A stretch of 64,000 nt of DNA from Alkalihalobacillus sp. LMS6 (GCF_024362765.1 NZ_CP093302.1:2262001-2326000); one strand, 5' to 3'. Shown: positions 16,919 to 26,951, counted from the stretch's first letter. Translations and numbers: made by a program. Notes: generated from the letters alone by a model not told the origin.

Positions 16919-17289
16919 GTTCGTTTCCCTCACTTTCTATGTAATTGTCTTGGCCTTTTCAAACAGCGGCGTGAATAACAAAATGGTTGAACAGTTTACA
17001 AGATTCGAAAACGGATACAACCTTTTTTATTCATGGCGGAATATGTATATTTACTTACACACATATTCTTACATTCTCCCACAATATCGATTATAACCGA
17101 AAATGTGGGCGGTTTCATCAAATTCCTTTTGTTCACACGATTTTCACATTTACAATCTTCAAAAATTGTTCGCAGTTGAAAAATTGACTTTACCCTGTTC
17201 ATTTTCTTATCATGGAGAAAGTACATTATAAGACCCATACTAACTTTATCATACTTTTCAACAAGTTTATAGAAGGAAAGGTGAAACGA
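16919..17289. promoter_or_regulatory. Divergent ctaC/ctaA control region
   Basis: 371 bases with no credible gene. A large inverted repeat lies at 17078-17109: CCCACAATATCG and CGAAAATGTGGG, 10 of 12 positions complementary, spacer ATTATAAC. Its spacer holds a TATAAT -10 on the reverse strand (17090-17095) pointing to ctaC. The ctaA promoter lies at 17184-17213. The ctaC leader is about 170 bases long. Confidence 0.6.
17184..17213 (+). promoter_or_regulatory. Sigma-A promoter of ctaA
   Basis: TTGACT (17184-17189), 17 bases, TTATCA (17207-17212), or TATCAT with 18 bases. It reads towards ctaA. Confidence 0.6.
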
Positions 17290-18195
17290 TTGCATAAAGG
17301 ACTAAAAAGATTTGGCGTATTCACCTCATTAGGTGTACTTCTTGTTTTGATACAAGGAGCCGTTGTAACAAACACTGGTTCGGGTGAAGGGTGCGGCCAA
17401 ACATGGCCCCTTTGTTTTGGACAAGTGATCCCGATTGATCCACCACCTGAAACTGTTATTGAATTTTCTCACCGCTTAATTGCAGGCATTGTCGGGATGC
17501 TCGTTATTCTAATGGCCATTTGGTCGTGGAGAACATTAAAACATCTCCAAGAAACAAAATTTCTAGCGATTATCTCCGTTTTCATGATTATTTTCCAAGG
17601 CTTATTAGGAGCAGGCGCGGTTGTTTTTGGTCAATCTGACTTAATTATGGCCCTTCATTTCGGATTCTCAGCCCTATCCTTTGCCTCTGTTGTCTTACTT
17701 ACAAGACTTGCCTTTGAAGACAGCAACCCTAAAAGACATTATGTACCAATTGTTTCAAAGTCATACAAGTGGTTTGTAATTGGGACAACCATTTATTCTT
17801 ACTTAGCGATTTACACCGGCGCTTATGTCAAACATCGTGACGCAACACTCGCTTGCTCCGGTTTTCCACTTTGTAATGGGGAGCTCATTCCATCGATTTT
17901 TCACAGCGGAATCGCGGTCCAACTCTTACACCGCGGAGCGGCAATGATTCTCGTTGCGCTACTAGTAATCTTATTCATTTGGACATTAAAAACGTATCGA
18001 TCTCAAGCAGTATTGGTGTTTTGTTCAGTACTAACGATTATTCTTGTTGCTGGACAAGCAGCCTCTGGTATCGCGGTTGTGTTAACAGAAAATTCGACGC
18101 TAACCATTGGTATTTTCCACGCATTACTTATTTCACTACTCTTTACCGTTTTATGTTATATGGTAATGCTCGTTCTTCGCCATCGACAAAAATAA
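17290..18195 (+). CDS. ctaA: Haem A synthase CtaA
   Basis: 301 residues from TTG 17290, 6 bases after AAAGGTG. This start aligns with the family N-terminus (HKGLKRFGV) whereas the frame open back to 17212 does not. Eight membrane segments in two four-helix halves. Haem-ligand His in FSHRLIAG and LLHRGAA, and the paired cysteines GCGQTWPLC and ACSGFPLC. It oxidises the C8 methyl of haem O to give haem A for the adjacent oxidase. Its substrate needs CtaB, not encoded in the window. Confidence 0.94.
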   Translation: MHKGLKRFGVFTSLGVLLVLIQGAVVTNTGSGEGCGQTWPLCFGQVIPIDPPPETVIEFSHRLIAGIVGMLVILMAIWSWRTLKHLQETKFLAIISVFMIIFQGLLGAGAVVFGQSDLIMALHFGFSALSFASVVLLTRLAFEDSNPKRHYVPIVSKSYKWFVIGTTIYSYLAIYTGAYVKHRDATLACSGFPLCNGELIPSIFHSGIAVQLLHRGAAMILVALLVILFIWTLKTYRSQAVLVFCSVLTIILVAGQAASGIAVVLTENSTLTIGIFHALLISLLFTVLCYMVMLVLRHRQK

Positions 18196-18199
18196 GATT

Positions 18200-18235
18200 A
18201 AACCTTCATGATGAATCGATCATGAAGGTTTTTTT
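18200..18235 (+). terminator. Terminator after ctaA
   Basis: AACCTTCATGAT pairs with ATCATGAAGGTT across six bases, followed by five or more T. Confidence 0.92.
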
Positions 18236-18238
18236 CGG

Positions 18239-18277
18239 CAAAAAAGCTTGCTGAACGTAACGAATCAGCAAGCTTTC
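18239..18277 (-). terminator. Terminator after pycA
   Basis: Read leftwards, AAAGCTTGCTGA pairs with TCAGCAAGCTTT, then T residues. It abuts the ctaA terminator. Confidence 0.9.
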
Positions 18278-18282
18278 ACTCC

Positions 18283-21200
18283 TTATTCTACTTCAATTAA
18301 TAGATCTCCAGTCGAAATCGCTTCGGCATCTTTCACATGGACTTTCTTTACCACGCCATTTTTTGCAGCTTGCACGGTTGTTTCCATTTTCATCGCTTCT
18401 GTAATCATGAGGTGATCACCTTTTTTCACTTCATCTCCTTCAGAAACAAGCACTTTTACAACTGTACCAGGCATAGATGCTCCAATATGACTCGAATTAT
18501 TTTTCTCAGCTTTTGGACGGAGAACGGCATCTGTTTTTACATCTAAATCAAAAATATTTACTTCACGGGGCTGCCCATTAAGCTCAAAATACACAATTCG
18601 GGTACCGTCTTGTTGTGGATCTGAAACGGAAATTAATTTTACAATTAAGGTTTTCCCTTGTTCGATTTCTATTTCCACTTCTTCTCCAAGATCTAACCCG
18701 TAGAAGAACGTTGGCGTATCAAGCACTGAAACATCACCAAATCGTTCGCTAAATTCTTCATATTCTTTGTACACCTTCGGATAGAGCAAATACGACAACA
18801 CGTCGTGACTCGTAACTTGACGACCCAGTTCATTATATAACTGCTTGCTCACTGCTTTAAAATCAACCGGTTCTAACTCAGCACCAGGACGCCCTTCAAT
18901 TGGCATCTTTCCTTTTAGTATAATGCGCTGCAATTCTTCAGGAAACCCTTGATACGGCTTTCCTAGCTGTCCTTGGAAAAACTCCACCACAGAATCAGGG
19001 AAATCCAAACTTGCCCCTTTTTCATACAAGTCTTCTTCTGTCAGCTCATTTTGTACCATGTAAAGCGCCATATCACCTACGACTTTGGAAGATGGCGTCA
19101 CTTTGACAATGTCTCCGAACATGTCATTGACCGTTCGATACATTTTTTTGACGTTATTCCATTTTTCATAGAGTCCAACAGCTTTTGCCTGTTGCTGGAG
19201 ATTGCTATATTGTCCCCCTGGCATTTCATGCTCGTAAACTTCTGTATGCGGAGCGTTCATGCCGCTTTCAAATCCTTGGTAAAACTTGCGCGTATCATAC
19301 CAAAATTGATCAAGCTTTTCATACGTTTCGATGTTCATTTTCGGTTGACGTTCCGTTCCTGCTAATGCGTAATAAAGGCTATTCGCACTCGGTTGCGAGG
19401 TCAAGCCTGCCATTGAGCTAACAGCCACATCGACGATATCTACACCAGCTTCAACTGCACGTGCATAGGAGAAGACGCCGTTGCCACTTGTATCATGCAT
19501 ATGCAAGTGAATTGGAATATCAATCGTTTGCTTCAGTTCACTTACGAGCTGATAGGCCGCTTCAGGTTTTAAGAGACCTGCCATGTCTTTAATGGCTAAA
19601 ATATGTGCACCAGAAGCTTCGAGCTCTTTCGCCATTTTTTTGTAATAAGCAAGATCATACTTTGTCTTGTTTTTATCAAGAATATCTCCTGTATAACAAA
19701 CCGCTACTTCCGCAACTTTCCCACTTTCTCTCACCGCATCAATCGCCGGTTTCATTGCTTCCACCCAGTTTAAGCTATCAAAGATTCGGAACACATCGAT
19801 TCCAGCATCGGCTGATTTTTGTACGAAATCATAAATGACGTTGTCGGCATAGCTTGTATACCCAACCGCATTCGATGCACGGAGGAGCATTTGGAATAAA
19901 ATATTTGGCGCTTTCTCGCGCAACACGAGCAGTCTTTCCCATGGATTTTCATGTAAGAATCGCATGGCTACATCAAACGTTGCACCACCCCACATTTCCA
20001 TTGAAAAAAGATCTGGCAATAAATGAGCAGTCGGTTCTGCTACTTTCTTTAAATCATGTGTCCGCACACGAGTAGCAAGTAAGGATTGATGAGCATCTCG
20101 GAACGTTGTATCGGTTAAAAGCACGTTTTTCTCGTTTTTTACCCACTGAGCTAAACCTTCCGGACCTTTTTCATCTAAAATTTGCTTCGTGCCAGGTTTC
20201 ACCGTTTCGCTTTGGTCAAAGCTTGGTAGCACAGGTGTATCAAAGAGAGGCTTTTCTCCTTTTTGCAAACCTGGGTACCCATTTACAACGGTTTCCCCAA
20301 TAAACGACAGCATTTTTGAACCACGGTCTTTACGCTTAGGGAAAACGAATAATTCTGGTGTTTGATCAATAAAACCTGTGTTGTACTCGCCATTTAAAAA
20401 CTGAGTATGCGTTACAACGTTTTCTAAAAAAGCGATATTCGTTTTAATGCCTCGAATTCGGAATTCTTTGAGGTTCCGAACCATTTTCAGGGCAGCATCT
20501 TCAAACGTTAATGCCCACGTCGACACCTTTACCAAGAGTGAATCGTAGTGAGGGCTGATAACGGCACCTTGGAATCCATTCCCTGCATCGAGACGAACAC
20601 CAAATCCGCCGCTTGAACGATAGGCGTTAATACGACCTGTATCTGGCATAAACCCATTAGCCGGATCTTCCGTTGTGACACGCGACTGGATCGCAAAGCC
20701 AAAACAATGAATGTCTTTCTGAGCAGGAATGTTAATTTCTTTTTCATGTAATTTGTATCCTGCTGTAATTTTTAATTGTGATTGTACAATGTCAATGCCT
20801 GTTACCATTTCTGTAATCGTATGCTCAACCTGAACACGAGGATTTACTTCAATAAAGTAAAAAGCTCCGTCATCGGTTACAAGGAATTCCACTGTACCAG
20901 CGTTGACATATTGGACATTTTCCATTAACTGAACAGCAGCATCACAGATCTTGTTTCGCACTTCATCCGTTAACGAAACACTCGGTGCAATCTCGACCAC
21001 TTTTTGGTGGCGACGTTGGACAGAACAATCACGCTCATGTAAATGAACAATATTGCCATGCTTGTCCGCTAAAATTTGAACTTCAATATGCTTCGGACGC
21101 TCAACAAATTTTTCAACATAGACTTCATCATTACCAAACGCCGATTTGGCTTCAGATTTTGCACGGTCATATGCTTCTTTTAATTCTTCTTCCGTACGAA

Positions 21201-21729
21201 CAATTCTCATTCCACGACCGCCACCGCCTAAAGATGCTTTAATAATAAACGGATAGCCGTGTTCTTGAACAAATGATTTCACTTCGTCTAAATTACTTAC
21301 AGGTCCATCACTACCTGGGATGACCGGAAGACCTGCTTTTAACGCTTGCTCTCTAGCTTGAATTTTATCGCCAAACATTTCCAAATGCTCGAGCTCCGGA
21401 CCAACAAAACGGATGCCTTCTTCATGACAACGTTTAGCAAATTCAATATTCTCTGACAAAAAGCCGTATCCTGGATGAATGGCGTCTACATCATGAGCTT
21501 TTGCTGTAGCGATAATGTCTTCAATATCTAAATAAGCATCAATCGGTTTCTTTCCTTTTCCAACTAAGTAAGCCTCATCCGCTTTATAACGGTGAAATGC
21601 GCCTGTATCTTCCTTTGAATAAATCGCAACAGTACGGATATTTAGTTCAGAACATGCACGAAAAATCCGAATAGCAATTTCACCACGATTTGCTACTAAA
21701 ACTTTATTAATGTTATGTAGTCCATTCAT
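18283..21729 (-). CDS. pycA: Pyruvate carboxylase
   Basis: 1148 residues from ATG 21729, preceded by GAGGAGAGGG; the TTG start of the longer frame is inside this site. Domains in order: biotin carboxylase (about 1-460, ATP-grasp with KASLGGGGRGMR), carboxyltransferase (about 530-830, TFRDAHQSLLATRVR with metal and pyruvate residues), the PYC-specific allosteric/tetramer region and a C-terminal biotinyl domain with biotin-lysine motif EAMKME. It makes oxaloacetate from pyruvate and bicarbonate. Monocistronic between ctaA and ylaN as in Bacillus, but ftsW is missing upstream. Confidence 0.97.
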   Translation of the reverse strand: MNGLHNINKVLVANRGEIAIRIFRACSELNIRTVAIYSKEDTGAFHRYKADEAYLVGKGKKPIDAYLDIEDIIATAKAHDVDAIHPGYGFLSENIEFAKRCHEEGIRFVGPELEHLEMFGDKIQAREQALKAGLPVIPGSDGPVSNLDEVKSFVQEHGYPFIIKASLGGGGRGMRIVRTEEELKEAYDRAKSEAKSAFGNDEVYVEKFVERPKHIEVQILADKHGNIVHLHERDCSVQRRHQKVVEIAPSVSLTDEVRNKICDAAVQLMENVQYVNAGTVEFLVTDDGAFYFIEVNPRVQVEHTITEMVTGIDIVQSQLKITAGYKLHEKEINIPAQKDIHCFGFAIQSRVTTEDPANGFMPDTGRINAYRSSGGFGVRLDAGNGFQGAVISPHYDSLLVKVSTWALTFEDAALKMVRNLKEFRIRGIKTNIAFLENVVTHTQFLNGEYNTGFIDQTPELFVFPKRKDRGSKMLSFIGETVVNGYPGLQKGEKPLFDTPVLPSFDQSETVKPGTKQILDEKGPEGLAQWVKNEKNVLLTDTTFRDAHQSLLATRVRTHDLKKVAEPTAHLLPDLFSMEMWGGATFDVAMRFLHENPWERLLVLREKAPNILFQMLLRASNAVGYTSYADNVIYDFVQKSADAGIDVFRIFDSLNWVEAMKPAIDAVRESGKVAEVAVCYTGDILDKNKTKYDLAYYKKMAKELEASGAHILAIKDMAGLLKPEAAYQLVSELKQTIDIPIHLHMHDTSGNGVFSYARAVEAGVDIVDVAVSSMAGLTSQPSANSLYYALAGTERQPKMNIETYEKLDQFWYDTRKFYQGFESGMNAPHTEVYEHEMPGGQYSNLQQQAKAVGLYEKWNNVKKMYRTVNDMFGDIVKVTPSSKVVGDMALYMVQNELTEEDLYEKGASLDFPDSVVEFFQGQLGKPYQGFPEELQRIILKGKMPIEGRPGAELEPVDFKAVSKQLYNELGRQVTSHDVLSYLLYPKVYKEYEEFSERFGDVSVLDTPTFFYGLDLGEEVEIEIEQGKTLIVKLISVSDPQQDGTRIVYFELNGQPREVNIFDLDVKTDAVLRPKAEKNNSSHIGASMPGTVVKVLVSEGDEVKKGDHLMITEAMKMETTVQAAKNGVVKKVHVKDAEAISTGDLLIEVE

Positions 21730-21822
21730 GTACGTATTCCCTCTCCTCAAGCATTTAAGTATTTTCTCTTTACTTTGACTGATTTCTCTAAATTTCGCAA
21801 CTAATATGCATAAAAAGGTTTT

Positions 21823-21855
21823 AGAAAAACCGGGCGCATCAGCGTCCCGGTTTGG
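21823..21855 (-). terminator. Terminator after ylaN
   Basis: Read leftwards, AAACCGGG pairs with CCCGGTTT around an eleven-base loop (which itself has GC-rich pairing), then TTTTTC. Confidence 0.85.
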
Positions 21856-21860
21856 TACTA

Positions 21861-22139
21861 CTACTTTAGAGAAGAATCATGAAGCAACGCTAGTTTTCTT
21901 TCTAGCTCACTTAAGATCCCTTTCCCTTTTTCTTCTTCAACAAGCCCAAGTCGAATGGCAAAATCAATTTCCCTTGATAAACCAAACATTCTTGTATCTA
22001 AAACCTCTTCGTAGAGGGGGCATTGCGGCATTGTTAAGTTTTCAAGCTGAACCTCAATAAGCTGACGGATTTTTTCCGCATCTTCTTGAAGTAAACTGTA
22101 CGCTTTTTCACTTTGGCTTGTCACAGCATGTAACGTCAA
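21861..22139 (-). CDS. ylaN: YlaN, UPF0358, Fur-interacting iron-homeostasis protein
   Basis: 92 residues, all helical, no membrane segment. Family blocks [20 protein letters not shown] and LCREIDFA-like [13 protein letters not shown] match YlaN. Recent work on B. subtilis and S. aureus links YlaN to Fur: it binds Fur and relieves repression when iron is scarce, and it is essential under iron limitation. Single gene with a strong terminator. A Fur-box-like half site lies in the upstream gap (about 22200-22222). Confidence 0.92.
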   Translation of the reverse strand: MTLHAVTSQSEKAYSLLQEDAEKIRQLIEVQLENLTMPQCPLYEEVLDTRMFGLSREIDFAIRLGLVEEEKGKGILSELERKLALLHDSSLK

Positions 22140-22300
22140 ATTATCCCCTCCTCGTCTGAGTTAGTGTCCTACTTTCCATACTATAGACATTTGCGTCAAA
22201 ATGCAATCATTTTCATTACGCTCAATAAGTTTCTAATCGTGACAAATATCAAATGAAGGCGTATACTTTTCACTATCGTACATACTTTTGGAGGGATTCC

Positions 22301-22813
22301 ATGCAAGAATTTGTTTTTTTTATTTCCGGTAAAGTGAAGAAACCATTAACCATTGATCCAACTGTTTGGATTTTTGATGAAAGAAAGATTGATTTGCAAA
22401 CTTTTTTTGAATCCACGATCCAGCTTGAGGATGATAATGATTTAGCAAATTATACACAAAAAATTTCAAAGCAATTTGATAAAGAAATGCTTCAAGGTTC
22501 TGAGCCACCAAACCCAAACCGTGATTCAAATCGAATCAAATATGATCGCCAAGAATTGATTAACGGTTCTTTCGGCATGCCGTTGCGCTCATTTATCCGC
22601 AACGCTGCACCTTATGATGACGCTCAGTCCATTCTAGTTGAAACAACGGAGAATCAACACGTAACCCTACCGATTGAAAAAGCGGATTTTCTAGTTGCTG
22701 CCTTTTCTGATCAGGGTCAGCCTTTAAAAGAAGATGGACCTGTACACCTTTACGTAGCAGACGGCATGAGTAAAACGGCCATTAAACGTGTAAAGCAACT
22801 CGTATTTGTTTAA
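22301..22813 (+). CDS. ylaL: YlaL-like conserved protein
   Basis: 170 residues from ATG 22301, behind TTGGAGGG; an upstream in-frame ATG lacks such a site. Starts MQEFVFFISGKVKKPLTIDPTVW, shortened family core KVKKPLTIDP, with an Asp/Gln-rich middle and a beta-rich C-terminus ending KQLVFV. No known domain or catalytic motif. Named YlaL by position next to ylaK. Its stop overlaps that of ylaK in TTAA. Confidence 0.75.
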   Translation: MQEFVFFISGKVKKPLTIDPTVWIFDERKIDLQTFFESTIQLEDDNDLANYTQKISKQFDKEMLQGSEPPNPNRDSNRIKYDRQELINGSFGMPLRSFIRNAAPYDDAQSILVETTENQHVTLPIEKADFLVAAFSDQGQPLKEDGPVHLYVADGMSKTAIKRVKQLVFV

Positions 22814-24147
22814 AGTAAATCTGCCGCTAATTGCGCAAGCGCTGAACGTTCCCCTTTAATTAATTTAATGTGGCCGCTCAGCGCTTCTTTTTTAAACGTT
22901 TCGACCGCATAAGTTAACCCATTTGTATATTCATCAAGATACGGATGATCAATTTGTTGCGGATCCCCCATTAAGACGACTTTGCTTCGCTCGCCCACTC
23001 GAGTCAAAATCGTTTTCACTTCATGCTTTGTTAAATTCTGAGCTTCGTCGATAATAATGTATTGATCAGGTATACTTCTTCCGCGTATATATGTGAGAGC
23101 TTCCACCTGTATCGAGCTCATGCCAGCAAGAATACGATCCAGTTCTCCAGGTTTTTTCGTATCAAATAAAAACTCTAAATTATCATAGATTGGCTGCATC
23201 CACGGCTTTAATTTTTCCTCTTTCTCACCTGGTAGATAGCCGATGTCTTTTCCTAGTGGGACAACAGGTCTAGCGACAATGAGCTTTTTATACAGGTGTA
23301 AATCTTCCGTTTGCAACAAGCCTGCCGCTAATGAAAGCAGTGTTTTGCCGGTACCTGCTTTGCCGACTAACGTGACGAGCGGCAAATCATTTCGAAGCAA
23401 CAGCTCGAATGCCATCTTTTGCTGAGCATTACGCGGCTTTATCCCCCATACATGATCATATTCACCAATTAAAGGCTTTACTTTCTTTCCTAATAAGTCA
23501 ACTTTTCCAATAGCGGAACTTGAAGCTTGCGTATAATCTTTTAAAATAACAAATTGATTTGGGTACAGCTGACCAACCTCTAATTCATCAACGGAAATTT
23601 CTCCATTTTGATAAAATGCATTAATGACTTCCTGATTTGTATAGCAATCTTTATACCCATTATAACCTTCGTCGCTTTCAATGACCCGGTCATTCAAAAA
23701 ATCTTCCGTTAGTAAATCAAACGAGTCTGCTTTCACTCGGACGAGTGCATCTTTACTTACGAGCACAACATCTCGTCCATTTGCTTTTTCGTTTTCTTCC
23801 ATTTGTAAATTTAGCGCCACCGCAATAATGCGATTATCGTTCGTCATTTCAGCGAACACATGCTTTAAATGCTGAAATGAACGGTGGTTTAGTTCTACTC
23901 GAACGGATCCTCCTTCTTTTAACGCCACTCCGGTATGAAGCTTTCCATCTTCTCTTAATTGATCAATGATTCTCGCAATCATACGAGCATTCCGACCTAC
24001 TTCATCCATGTTTTTCTTTTTTGAATCCACTTCTTCAAGAACAATTGCTGGAATAATGACGTCATGAGGTTGAAATTGGTAGAGCGAATACGGGTCTTGT
24101 AATAATACATTCGTATCAAGAACATACATTTTCTTGGCATTAGTCAA
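22810..24147 (-). CDS. ylaK: PIN-PhoH ATPase YlaK
   Basis: 445 residues. An N-terminal PIN nuclease domain (about 5-150; acidic Asp in YVLDTNVLLQDP and VSKDALVRV) is fused to a C-terminal PhoH P-loop ATPase (about 230-445; Walker A GKAGTGKT, Walker B YIIIDEAQN, sensor VVLMGDPQQID). PIN-PhoH proteins such as mycobacterial PhoH2 act as RNA helicase-ribonucleases. A similar role in RNA turnover is inferred. Convergent with ylaL. Confidence 0.93.
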   Translation of the reverse strand: MTNAKKMYVLDTNVLLQDPYSLYQFQPHDVIIPAIVLEEVDSKKKNMDEVGRNARMIARIIDQLREDGKLHTGVALKEGGSVRVELNHRSFQHLKHVFAEMTNDNRIIAVALNLQMEENEKANGRDVVLVSKDALVRVKADSFDLLTEDFLNDRVIESDEGYNGYKDCYTNQEVINAFYQNGEISVDELEVGQLYPNQFVILKDYTQASSSAIGKVDLLGKKVKPLIGEYDHVWGIKPRNAQQKMAFELLLRNDLPLVTLVGKAGTGKTLLSLAAGLLQTEDLHLYKKLIVARPVVPLGKDIGYLPGEKEEKLKPWMQPIYDNLEFLFDTKKPGELDRILAGMSSIQVEALTYIRGRSIPDQYIIIDEAQNLTKHEVKTILTRVGERSKVVLMGDPQQIDHPYLDEYTNGLTYAVETFKKEALSGHIKLIKGERSALAQLAADLL

Positions 24148-24344
24148 AAAAACGCCTCCTAAGTAAGTGCGTCAAGAATTTGCCTTTCAATGAAGCAAGC
24201 TTCCTCTCCTTTTAATCGTATGAATGAAGACAACAACTTAGACGAGTGATTATTGATTATTATGAGAGTTTCTTTTTGTCCTGTAATTCGATACACTAAG
24301 ACTAGATAGAGGTAAAGAGAGGTGTAGGTCGTAAAAGACGTAAG

Positions 24345-24548
24345 ATGAAAGTACAATGTGTGATTTGCGATAAAATAGAAGATATTGATGATTATAGTGT
24401 AATAGCAAAAAAACTCCGCAATCGCCCGATTCACACGTATATGTGCGAGCATTGCCAAGAGCGAATTACGAAGCGAACAGACGAGCGGAAAGCGACAGGA
24501 AATTTTTCAGTTCCCCATAGACAAAAAGAAGAGAGCGATTGGCCTTAA
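24345..24548 (+). CDS. ylaI: YlaI, DUF2197 zinc-ribbon-like small protein
   Basis: 67 residues. CVIC (about 5-8) and CEHC (about 34-37) make a four-cysteine knuckle likely to bind zinc. The blocks KVQCVICDK and RPIHTYMCEHCQERI match YlaI. The ribosome site is weak (AGACGTAAG), suggesting low translation. Stop overlaps the ylaH stop in TTAA. Function unknown. Confidence 0.88.
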   Translation: MKVQCVICDKIEDIDDYSVIAKKLRNRPIHTYMCEHCQERITKRTDERKATGNFSVPHRQKEESDWP

Positions 24549-24898
24549 CCAACGCTCCCTCCATTTTCTTCGGATCGTGCTTTTTCTTTTCGATGCATAA
24601 ACAAACGAAAACGATAAATCCCCAGTACTAAAGCAGAAATTGCGAGTACTGCCATAATTGGCGCCCCAAACACAAATTCTAAAAACCATAGGCCAAAGCT
24701 TCCAATGATAAGCATAATATACACAACGACCATTTTTAACACTGGTAACTTTCGAGCAAACCCTAAGTTAAAAACGAGAACAGTAAGCAATGTTGTTACA
24801 ACAAAAGCTGCAAACCCAATCCAAGGCTGCTCATAGGTAGCCTGCATTAACCAAGACAAACTTTCAACAGGTACCATCTCTTCCTCGTTTTGCATCAT
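24545..24898 (-). CDS. ylaH: YlaH-like membrane protein
   Basis: 117 residues with three membrane segments (about 26-44, 53-70, 74-96) and a basic cytoplasmic tail. Directly follows typA with a 20-base gap, as in B. subtilis (ylaG-ylaH), so a shared transcript is likely. No known function. Confidence 0.88.
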   Translation of the reverse strand: MMQNEEEMVPVESLSWLMQATYEQPWIGFAAFVVTTLLTVLVFNLGFARKLPVLKMVVVYIMLIIGSFGLWFLEFVFGAPIMAVLAISALVLGIYRFRLFMHRKEKARSEENGGSVG

Positions 24899-24918
24899 GA
24901 TGCCCCCCTTCGCTCATC

Positions 24919-26757
24919 TTATGAATTCGAAGCTAGCTTTTTACGTTTCTCTTCTCTTTCACGTTCTGATTTATTCAGGATCTTCTTACGTAAACGAATG
25001 GATTCTGGCGTCATTTCACAATACTCATCGTCATTTAAATATTCAAGCGCTTCTTCTAGCGTTAAAATACGTGGACGCTTCATCGTAACCGTCTGATCTT
25101 TCGTCGCTGAACGAACATTTGTTTGTTGTTTCATTTTAGTAATGTTGACAGTCAAGTCATTTTCTCTTGTATGTTCACCGACAATCATACCTTCATAAAT
25201 TTCAGTACCAGCATCTAAGAAAATGGTTCCTCTATCTTCAACACCCATAATGCCGTATTGCGTCGATTTTCCAGTTTCCATTGAAACAAGAACCCCTTGA
25301 CGACGACCACCGACGTGACCAGCAACCATTGGTTGATACGAATCAAATGAATGATTGATAATGCCATAACCGCGTGTTTGCGTAAGGAACTCAGTAGTAT
25401 AACCAATTAACCCACGAGCAGGAACTAAGAAATCAAGTCGAACTTGTCCTGTTCCAGTGTTTGTCATATTAACAAGCTCACCTTTACGTTCACCAATCGA
25501 CTGCATAACAGCACCTTGATACTCATCAGGAACATCAATTTGCACACGTTCAACCGGTTCACTTCTAACCCCATCAATATCACGAATGATTACTTCTGGT
25601 TTTGATACTTGAAGTTCATACCCTTCGCGGCGCATGTTTTCAATCAGAATCGATAAGTGGAGCTCACCACGACCTGAAACAACCCACACATCTGGAGAAT
25701 CAGTATCCTCAACACGCAAGCTTACATCTGTTTCTAATTCAGATTTCAAACGCTCTTCTAGCTTACGGCTTGTCACAAACTTGCCTTCTCTTCCAGCAAA
25801 TGGCGAATTATTTACAAGGAATGTCATTTGAAGCGTCGGTTCGTCAATTCGTAATGTCGGTAGCGCTTCTTGTTGATCAACAGGACAAACTGTCTCACCA
25901 ACGTTAATTTCTTCCATTCCTGAAACAGCAATCAAATCGCCTGCTTTGGCTTCGTTGATCTCGACACGTTTTAAGCCAAGGAAACCAAACATTTTCGTTA
26001 CGCGGAATTGCTTCACAGAACCATCAAGCTTCATTAACGCAACTTGCTCGCCAACTTTCATGGTTCCTCTAAAAATTCGACCAACACCAATCCGACCAAC
26101 GTAATCGTTATAATCTAGTAAGGTAATTTGAAATTGAAGTGGCTCATCACTATTATCAACTGGTGCAGGAATTGATTCAATAATCGTTTTAAATAAGTCT
26201 TCCATTGAATCTTCTTGCTTATCAGGGTTCATAGAAGATGTTCCATTAATGGCAGATGCATAGACAACTGGGAAATCAAGCTGATCTTCATCTGCTCCTA
26301 AATCAATAAATAAATCAACCACTTCATCAACCACTTCAGCTGCTCTTGCTGCTGGACGGTCAATTTTGTTCACAACAACAATCGGTGTTAACTTTTGTTC
26401 AAGTGCTTTTTTTAATACAAAACGAGTTTGCGGCATACAGCCTTCGTAGGCGTCAACCACAAGCAACACACCATCAACCATTTTCATGATTCGCTCCACT
26501 TCACCACCGAAGTCAGCGTGCCCTGGAGTATCCATTATATTGATACGCTTATCTGCGTAATTAATCGCTGTATTCTTCGCTAAAATGGTAATACCTCGTT
26601 CTTTTTCCAAAGCATTGGAGTCCATTGCGCGCTCTTGAACTGTTTCATGTTGCTGGAACGTTCCAGATTGTTTCAACAATTCATCTACCAACGTCGTTTT
26701 TCCGTGGTCAACGTGAGCGATGATCGCAATATTTCTTATATCTTCACGTACGTTCAT
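24919..26757 (-). CDS. typA: Ribosome-associated GTPase TypA/BipA
   Basis: 612 residues, full length. The G domain carries G1 [10 protein letters not shown]3 DTPGHADF and G4 NKIDR. EF-G-like domains II, III and V follow, and the C-terminal BipA-specific domain (about 390-600, [27 protein letters not shown]). It binds the 70S ribosome and supports 50S assembly and growth under cold or other stress. Good ribosome site AAAGGAGAG. A candidate -10 TATACT lies about 45 bases upstream of the start. Confidence 0.97.
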   Translation of the reverse strand: MNVREDIRNIAIIAHVDHGKTTLVDELLKQSGTFQQHETVQERAMDSNALEKERGITILAKNTAINYADKRINIMDTPGHADFGGEVERIMKMVDGVLLVVDAYEGCMPQTRFVLKKALEQKLTPIVVVNKIDRPAARAAEVVDEVVDLFIDLGADEDQLDFPVVYASAINGTSSMNPDKQEDSMEDLFKTIIESIPAPVDNSDEPLQFQITLLDYNDYVGRIGVGRIFRGTMKVGEQVALMKLDGSVKQFRVTKMFGFLGLKRVEINEAKAGDLIAVSGMEEINVGETVCPVDQQEALPTLRIDEPTLQMTFLVNNSPFAGREGKFVTSRKLEERLKSELETDVSLRVEDTDSPDVWVVSGRGELHLSILIENMRREGYELQVSKPEVIIRDIDGVRSEPVERVQIDVPDEYQGAVMQSIGERKGELVNMTNTGTGQVRLDFLVPARGLIGYTTEFLTQTRGYGIINHSFDSYQPMVAGHVGGRRQGVLVSMETGKSTQYGIMGVEDRGTIFLDAGTEIYEGMIVGEHTRENDLTVNITKMKQQTNVRSATKDQTVTMKRPRILTLEEALEYLNDDEYCEMTPESIRLRKKILNKSEREREEKRKKLASNS

Positions 26758-26951
26758 TTTATTCTCTCCTTTATTTCCACCATAGAGATGTTCAACTGTC
26801 TAAGTATAGCATAAAGTTGAATCAGTTCCTATTTTATTTAAAAAACGTTCCACATAAAAAAATGTTTCCCTTTTTGTCACACGTAATACTTTCCCTCAGC
26901 ACGAGAAAGCGTTACACTATTTATTAGTGAACAGAGGGGGTAAGACAGGTT

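Noticed and set aside
24159..24458. 99-codon open frame antisense to the ylaI start, possible ylaJ
   Set aside because: Overlaps ylaI, has no lipobox expected for YlaJ and no start signal.
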